From assembly GCA_035578175.1 (NCBI GenBank), contig JAQMRL010000001.1, forward strand, positions 58,923,553-58,987,552: a stretch of DNA of 64,000 bases, given 5' to 3'. The position numbers and the translations under genes are program-made. A model generated the notes under the pieces. That model saw nothing but the letters and a program-made list of their open reading frames with translations, did not search any database and was not told the DNA's origin. This DNA comes from Catonia carolina (taxonomy: Eukaryota > Arthropoda > Insecta > Hemiptera > Achilidae). Shown in pieces: positions 58,530 through 64,000 of the stretch (its first letter is position 1; each line of letters starts with the position of its first letter).

Positions 58530-60422
58530 ATGGATGATAATAATACAGGACAATGTTCTTCGCGTTATGAGATGGATGTAAAGGAAACAGGTACCATAAA
58601 GCAGGTTCAACAAGGAAAAGGTAGGAAGAAATACAGTAATCCTATTGCATGGAAAAAGAATGTTTATAAACGATCTAAGTATGCACCTAAGAGGTTACCA
58701 ACAATGCCTAAATGCCAGCATGGTAATCGATCAGATTTTAAATGCTCTGAACTGACAATGCAAGATGTTCGAAGATTCAACCAAAGTTTCTATCCAAAAA
58801 CTATAGATTATAGAACCGTTAAAATAGAACAAGATAACCTTATTTTAAAATATACTGTTACAGAATCACCCAAACGACAACGGTGTAGGGGTGACAGAAA
58901 GCAGGAAACTAAATGTTGGAATAAATATTTTATTCCTGTTAAACGTAACACTGCAATAAGACGCATTCAAGTGTGTCAGAAAGCGTTCATGACTGTTCTT
59001 GATATTAAAGACAAAAAGCGAATACAGCGTGTGTGTAAACACCATGTTGAAACAGGGCAGTGTGCTACTGAAAACCGTGGAGGAGACCACAGATCAAAGG
59101 CATTTGAAAGTCAAAGACACGCAGTGAAGGCATACATTGAAAGTCTTAAACCGATTGAGTCACATTACTGCCGAAACACTGGCTCTGATAAACAGTACTT
59201 AAGTAGTTCTTTAACTATTAAAAAGTTATTTGACTTTTACAATGATTCATGTATTGAAGATCAATTAAAAGTAAATTACGAGTTTTTCCGTAAAATCTTT
59301 GTAACGGACTACAATATTAGTTTCAATACACCAGCAGTTGATGCATGTTCCAAATGCATTGCTTTGGAAGAGAAGATTAAGTTAGACAAGGAAAATGAAA
59401 GTGCAAAATTAGACTTAGAGAATCACAAGAGAAAAGCTAATGCATTTTTTCATCATCTCAGAGCTGACAAATCCAGAACAGTAACGTATTCATTCGATTG
59501 CCAAAAAAATTTGCTGCTACCGAAGATACCAGACCAAGCAGCATATTACGCTAGGCAATTTTATTTCTACAACTTTTGTATATGTGAAGGAACATCTAAA
59601 GATCCTCAGTCAAAAGATAAAATAGCTTTATACGCATGGACTGAGGCTGACCGACCAAAAGGTTCAGATGAGATAGCTTCAGCAGTTCATCATAAATGGA
59701 CAAATTCTGATCTTTCTGGTTATGAAACAGTTCGCCTCTTTGCTGATGGCTGTGGAGGCCAAAACAAAAATACTACAATGATCGGTATGTTGATGAATTG
59801 GTTGGCCTCCACAGCACCTGAAAATATTAAGGAAGTGCAACTTTTCTTCCCTGTTCCAGGACATTCGTATATGCCCCCAGACAGGGTTTTCGGGCGCATA
59901 GAGAAAGATATACGACAAATTGATACCATTGTTAAAATTGAAGATTATTATGAAATATTAGCTAAGCATGGTACTGTTTTAAAAATTCGCAATAACTTTC
60001 AAGTGTTCAAATGGAAGGAGGCTGCAGCCAGAGTCCTTAAAAAAACAAACCAGTGGCACTTTCGCTTTGCTGCTGCAAAGCGGTTTGTTATAACACGTGG
60101 TAAAACACCTACTGCTCAAGTTTTAGTTCGAGGTGAAACAACTTATAATACAGATTTAGGTGTAAGTAAGAAAGTGTGTCGTCCTAATACAAATGCTAGT
60201 GAAATTAACGCAGAACAGCACGTCATTGGGGTGCCAATAAAATCAGCCAAAAAGAATGACGTTGCCAGACTTCTTAATCTTCATTTTGGAGAAGGATGGG
60301 ATCTCATACCACATCTTCAGTTTTATAAGAAGATTATCAATGAAGATAATGTCGTCGACAATATTGTATCAGAGGATGAAAACGAAGGAGGTTTGATGGA
60401 AGATATTAACGATATGTTGTAA
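58530..60422 (+). CDS. Sola-like DDE transposase, intact
   Basis: 630 residues from the ATG at 58530 (context AACATGG), with no stop or frameshift. The N-terminus is basic with a Cys pair (C62...C72). Then come WNKYFIPVKRN, a VCQKAF block and KPIESHYCRN. The predicted catalytic core is D323 (SFDCQKN), D406 (FADGCGGQNKN) and E458 (DRVFGRIEKDI), with Asp451 also conserved in the copy at 364-2553. The protein would bind the element's ends and cut and rejoin DNA in the nucleus. A C-terminal WHFRFAAAKRF region and an acidic tail (SEDENEGG) follow. The whole gene lies inside matched inverted repeats and an exact 4-bp duplication. The best alternative is a differently named DDE family sharing the same uncharacterised domain. 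Confidence 0.88.
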   Translation: MDDNNTGQCSSRYEMDVKETGTIKQVQQGKGRKKYSNPIAWKKNVYKRSKYAPKRLPTMPKCQHGNRSDFKCSELTMQDVRRFNQSFYPKTIDYRTVKIEQDNLILKYTVTESPKRQRCRGDRKQETKCWNKYFIPVKRNTAIRRIQVCQKAFMTVLDIKDKKRIQRVCKHHVETGQCATENRGGDHRSKAFESQRHAVKAYIESLKPIESHYCRNTGSDKQYLSSSLTIKKLFDFYNDSCIEDQLKVNYEFFRKIFVTDYNISFNTPAVDACSKCIALEEKIKLDKENESAKLDLENHKRKANAFFHHLRADKSRTVTYSFDCQKNLLLPKIPDQAAYYARQFYFYNFCICEGTSKDPQSKDKIALYAWTEADRPKGSDEIASAVHHKWTNSDLSGYETVRLFADGCGGQNKNTTMIGMLMNWLASTAPENIKEVQLFFPVPGHSYMPPDRVFGRIEKDIRQIDTIVKIEDYYEILAKHGTVLKIRNNFQVFKWKEAAARVLKKTNQWHFRFAAAKRFVITRGKTPTAQVLVRGETTYNTDLGVSKKVCRPNTNASEINAEQHVIGVPIKSAKKNDVARLLNLHFGEGWDLIPHLQFYKKIINEDNVVDNIVSEDENEGGLMEDINDML

Positions 60423-60435
60423 ATTTATCATTGTA

Positions 60436-60441
60436 AATAAA
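60436..60441 (+). terminator. Polyadenylation signal AATAAA of the transposase gene
   Basis: AATAAA 14 bp after the stop codon. A second one lies at 60465-60470. Confidence 0.6.
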
Positions 60442-60542
60442 ACTCTTTCTTATATTCTATTTCCAATAAATTTAACAAGTTTTGAGTACCGTACGTTGTA
60501 TTAGTTTATTCTAATGTAAAATGATGACCTTTCCCGTAAAAC

Positions 60543-60625
60543 ATTTCCAAAGTGCCTGTTGTCCATTTCATGCACTTCCAGAATGCCTCTTGTCCAGGAA
60601 ACTTTTCCAAAATGACCCTTGTCCA
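60543..60625. repeat. Right subterminal repeats of the Sola-like element
   Basis: Three spaced units at 60543-60565, 60575-60596 and 60603-60625. They run in the same direction as the left set, so opposite to the right terminal repeat. The last unit is nearly identical to 58192-58214. Confidence 0.8.
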
Positions 60626-60826
60626 AAATAAATCATCATTTTTTAAAACTCTGACCAATTTCTACTATTAAAAAACCAGTTAAATACAATTTATGATCAA
60701 TATAGAATTCAGAAAACTAGCAGTGATCAATTTTTTTCTCAAAATTATTTTTCTGGAAGTATTTCTTAGTTTCCCAACAATTTAATGACTTGGACAAGGG
60801 GACATTTGGAAATGGTTGCCTCAAAT

Positions 60827-61310
60827 ATAGGTTTTAACTTATAAATATGATAACCATATATTTTATTCTATTACATTTTTATTAACTACCTGTAGTTGAA
60901 AAAAACACAGCTTGATCACTGTCGGAATACCAATTTTTGGCTCCATTCCAATAAAAACAATATAATAATGGTTTAATAGAAAAAAACACAAGTGATATAT
61001 TTAAGTCAACAGGTAGATAAAAAACAAATTTAATGACTCACTATTATACAATTTAAAAATAAATAGATTTGATTAAATAGATAATTCAGTTGAATACCTT
61101 TTTGCAATGTCCAAGGTATTTTGTTCAGGCAGATTGCTGAAAACCATATTGCATATTATAAAATCTATTAAAAGTGGTTTGTCATTTAAAAATATATGTA
61201 CAGCAAACAACTGCACTTGAGAAGCTGTAAAAATTGTTAATATACAAACTCCGTAAGAATTGTACAACTAAACATTTTTGTAAAACATATTTCTATTCTG
61301 ATCATATTAG
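60827..61310. other. AT-rich stretch
   Basis: No gene or repeat recognised. Confidence 0.4.
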
Positions 61311-61405
61311 GGCTGCCTCGACCCATTGGTGTATTGGACAGTGCAACTGGCTCCTATGCCAGGGCCTCATTCAATTCAGGGTTCAATTCCTGGTCAGGAC
61401 TGGGA
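61311..61405 (+). repeat. S2-like SINE fragment
   Basis: CATTGGTGTATTGGACAGTG, an anticodon-like AACTGGCTCCTATGCCAG and box B GGGTTCAATTCCTGG. It abuts a Z repeat. Confidence 0.65.
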
Positions 61406-61410
61406 TTTTC

Positions 61411-61943
61411 ACTTTCTTTTTTTAACTTTTATAAAATATAAGAAAGAAAAGTTATGATTTCTTGTTAATTTTTCAGAATCGAGGTTTTACTAGATATACA
61501 CGTTTTTGTGCCTCTAGAGCCCCCAAAATATGTTTTGTCAATTGGTCTGTGAACAACATAACTCAAAAACAGAAAATCGTACGAAGTTGAAATTTGAAAC
61601 TAAAGTTAGTTACCATGAGGGGATCTGACGTGAACATTTTCATCAAAATCTATCACCTGGAAGTAGCAGTTTATTCATATGATTTTACACTTTTTGCAAT
61701 GTTCTTAAAAATGGTTCTAATGATTTCGTTTTAAACCGCCTCATTTACTATATTTTTCATACCTTTTTTTATCTTTTTATTTTCATACCCACAAGACAAG
61801 GTAAGCAGCACATTTTCTGGGGGGGGGGGGAATCTCTTGGGGTAGAAATGGCTTTTTTGATTGAAAATAAAACCTTCAAATTTTATTTCACAGATTTTTT
61901 TCTACAGCGCTTAGTTTAGCATCAATTAGTGATTTTCCATGCT
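61411..61943 (+). repeat. Repeat family Z, copy 6 (diverged)
   Basis: Follows copy 1 in order (ACTTTC start, GATTGGTCTGTG-like, ATTTTCATCAAAATC, GTAGCAGTTTATTCATATGA) but with many changes and a 12-G run near 61822. A LINE fragment cuts it off. Confidence 0.75.
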
Positions 61944-61945
61944 TT

Positions 61946-62490
61946 GCTCACGTTGAATGGGAGCATTCTGGAACAAGTTTCTTCCTTTAATTATTTGGGG
62001 TACGAGGTTTCTCCCATAGGTAGTTTTGATGTGGAGAATAAAGTAAACAAATTTAAGCATATTTGCGGGACAATCCACAGAACTTTAAAGAATAAGACAA
62101 GGAAGGAAACAAGACTGAAGTTCTATAAGACAATGGCAGTTCCAGTGGTGTTGTATGGGTGTGAGACCTGGGCACTTACTAGGCGACAACAGAGTAGTTT
62201 GAGAGCTGCGGAGATGAGATTTCTCAGGGCTACAAAGGGATGCACATTAGAGGATAGGTTGAGAAGTGAGGATATACGGCAGGAGTTAGGTATATACAGC
62301 TTGGAGGATAAGATGAGAGCCTACAGGAGTAATTGGTGCATTCATTTGGAGCGCATGGGGGATCAGCGGTTTCCTCGCTTGGCTAGGTACTACAGACCCA
62401 AGGGAAAAAGAAGTGTGGGATGTCCGAGAAGAAGATGGTTTCCGGAACGGGCAGAAGTGCCTAATCCTTGAAGTGAAGAAGAAGAAGAAG
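61946..62490 (+). pseudogene. Non-LTR retrotransposon 3' fragment
   Basis: The open frame reads a LINE ORF2 C-terminus: SFNYLGYEVSP, VENKVNKFKHICGTI, RLKFYKTMAVPVVLYGCETW, LRAAEMRFLRATKGCT, then a GKRSVGCPRRRW motif and a stop at 62471. It ends in a (GAA)n tail, as in RTE/CR1-like families. It is 5'-truncated: the endonuclease and RT core are absent. It is inserted in a Z repeat. Confidence 0.85.
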
Positions 62491-62730
62491 GATGTTTTCT
62501 TTATAAAGTAACAAATTTTTATAATTTTGTTATGAAAATCATGAAATACAATACTTTCAATGTAAAAAAACAAAAATTGTAACTGAAATAAGAAAATAAA
62601 TGTCTCACTAAAAATCAGTACACATTTTAAAATAAAAGAGTAGTGTCTCATATTTAAAATTGATAGCTTTTTAAAATTACAGATAAATTATTTTTGTTTA
62701 AAAGAACTGTTTAAAAACTAAATATATAAT

Positions 62731-63817
62731 AACAGGTTTTTCAATAAGGATGCAACTGTTAACAATAAGAAGGTAGAAGTAATGCGAAGGTAAATCTCAT
62801 GTCTCCTTACATGTTAGTTGGCAACACTGTACTTAAGGTTAACAACAGCTTGTAACAATTCAAATGTAGTTATTGTGCACTAGTGCTATTCCAGTATCCA
62901 TTCATCTCTATTGTGTCAACAATATAGTTTTCCAAAGACAAACATGTGTTTATTCTTGAGATTTACTTCACTTATGAACCTTACGAATAAGTAGAAGAAT
63001 TTCAGTTAATATTTCCCAATTCTATTGTTATGATTAAGTCAACGATCTTGGATTTGTTAAATAAATTTTGTAAGACAGGAAGTGTACAAGATTGTAAAAG
63101 TACAGGTCAACCATCAGTGATAACCATGGAAGTTCTGGAGGATATAAAAGAACGTTAGATTCACTCTCTTAGAAAACCGCTCCAAAGTTATTTTCACAGC
63201 CTGGGATTTCACTGTCTACTGTTTTCAGGGTTAATAAAAAATTACAATTGCAGTCTTACTACATCGGTGTATTCATGAACTGCAAGAAGCAGACCACGGT
63301 AAACAGTATTGAGGTGTTTTACCGAGTTTATTTTAGTGATGAGGCGTGGTTTCACTTGGATAGCTATGTTAATAGTCAAAACTGCCAAATATGGAGCACT
63401 GAAAATCCTAATGTGTTTTACAAATGACCACTAAATGCATGTAAGATTGGTGTTTGTTTAGCAATCCCTTGACGTTGTTTAGCAGGCCTTTATTTTTTGA
63501 CAAATCTGTGGATGATGTGCTTTATCATGACTTAAATCATCAGATTATTGGAGTATTAGATTTACATGAACGAGAATATGATGACACGCTAGACATGTTA
63601 AGGGATTTTTTGGCCATAGTTTTGTATCAAAAGGGTAGTGGTGACCAAGAACTCCACATTTTACACCAGCATACTTCCTATTATAAAGTTATAAATGGTA
63701 GTTTCATTGTAATTGAATATTCTTGCATAAAATTACAATAAATACTTCATTAATTTAATATTTTTGTACTATATTCATGTAATCTAACAGCAGTTGTGTC
63801 TTTTTTTAAACACCTGT
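62731..63817 (+). mobile_element. Mariner-type element, inactive
   Basis: About 27-bp imperfect inverted ends, ACAGGTTTTTCAATAAGGAT and from the right ACAGGTGTTTAAAAAAAGAC, both followed by CAACTG. TA lies next to or at both ends. The length of about 1.09 kb is normal for mariner. It contains a broken transposase gene. Confidence 0.75.
63018..63650 (+). pseudogene. Tc1/mariner-type transposase, broken
   Basis: Translation in several frames gives the N-terminal HTH part (LLNKFCKTGSVQDCKSTGQP, VLEDIKER then a stop), the catalytic block FSDEAWFHLDSYVNSQNCQI and WSTENPNVFY. After a stop and frame change it gives GLYFL, DLNHQIIGVLDLHEREYD and TLDMLRDFL. Stops and frameshifts throughout make it non-functional. 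Confidence 0.8.
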
Positions 63818-64000
63818 AAAATTTAAATAATAATAATAATAATAATGCAATAATAATAGAGAGAAGCAGTTTAGACCAAAGTGGTCTGAAAACCGCAAAA
63901 AAGCTTTCTCGGAAACAATGAAGGACTACTGGACCAATAAGAAAAACAAATGACGAAACTGAGTCATAATGCTTAACGTCTTCTATCCAAGGAGAATTCG
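63818..64000. other. Window end
   Basis: A (TAA)n run at 63825-63845, otherwise nothing recognised. Confidence 0.4.

Larger units (their letters stand above)
57915..60822 (+). mobile_element. Intact autonomous Sola-like DNA transposon (2,908 bp)
   Basis: 33-bp terminal inverted repeats (57915-57947 and 60790-60822), two mismatches, both starting GAGGC and sharing CCATTTCCAAATGTCCCCTT. A 4-bp direct repeat AAAT lies exactly outside (57911-57914 and 60823-60826). It holds one uninterrupted 630-codon transposase gene with downstream AATAAA signals. A motif like TTCCAAAATGACCCTTGTCC repeats inside both ends in one direction. The 4-bp duplication and DDE signature fit Sola as I know that superfamily. 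A formal classification needs a profile search. Confidence 0.92.

Noticed and set aside
1..64000. CRISPR arrays, bacterial operons, prophage or retroviral genes
   Set aside because: No regularly spaced direct repeats of CRISPR type, no bacterial gene organisation, and no LTR pair or envelope/gag-pol set was seen. The reverse transcriptases are all non-LTR.

Overview
This window looks like an AT-rich arthropod nuclear genome, most likely an insect. The evidence is spliced coding exons, tRNA-derived SINEs, and a dense mixture of DNA transposons (hAT, Tigger/pogo, piggyBac, mariner and a Sola-like superfamily) with non-LTR retrotransposons. The species cannot be named from the sequence; a hemipteran is only a guess.

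One host gene is recognisable, on the minus strand. Exon 1 (46507-46318) encodes the mitochondrial N-terminus of a 4-hydroxybutyrate/acetyl-CoA transferase-like enzyme. Exon 2 (12539-12387) continues it in phase. The single intron between them is 33,778 bp and is packed with transposons. The remaining exons should lie to the left of the window.

Layout: 1-3.5 kb, a decayed Sola-like transposon with a SINE inserted in its tail. 3.7-4.3 kb, a LINE scrap. 10.07-12.12 kb, a Tigger-like element containing a hAT copy, which itself contains a 42-bp palindromic insertion; the two inner levels have exact 8-bp target duplications. 12.4 kb, exon 2. 17.5-26.9 kb, an RTE-type LINE split by a 6.1-kb I-type LINE inserted in the opposite direction. 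30-44 kb, several families of short repeats, a 412-bp MITE, a non-autonomous Sola-like transposon (33,439-36,004) and two head-to-head SINEs. 46.3-46.5 kb, exon 1. 47.3-49.7 kb, a degraded RTE. 53.3-56.8 kb, a two-intron piggyBac pseudo-element carrying a SINE and a MITE. 57.9-60.8 kb, an apparently intact autonomous Sola-like transposon. 61.3-63.8 kb, SINE, LINE and mariner remnants.

The most notable content is three distant members of one poorly described cut-and-paste superfamily. Their transposases share a Cys-containing N-terminus and a D...D...E core with a D-[GN]-C-[AG]-G-Q-N-[KR]-N signature. The two copies with recognisable ends begin with GAG and are flanked by 4-bp A/T duplications (AAAT, AATT). 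One copy is intact, one has lost the catalytic core but kept its ends, and one is broken by stops and frameshifts. I assign them to Sola by recalled family features, not by a search.
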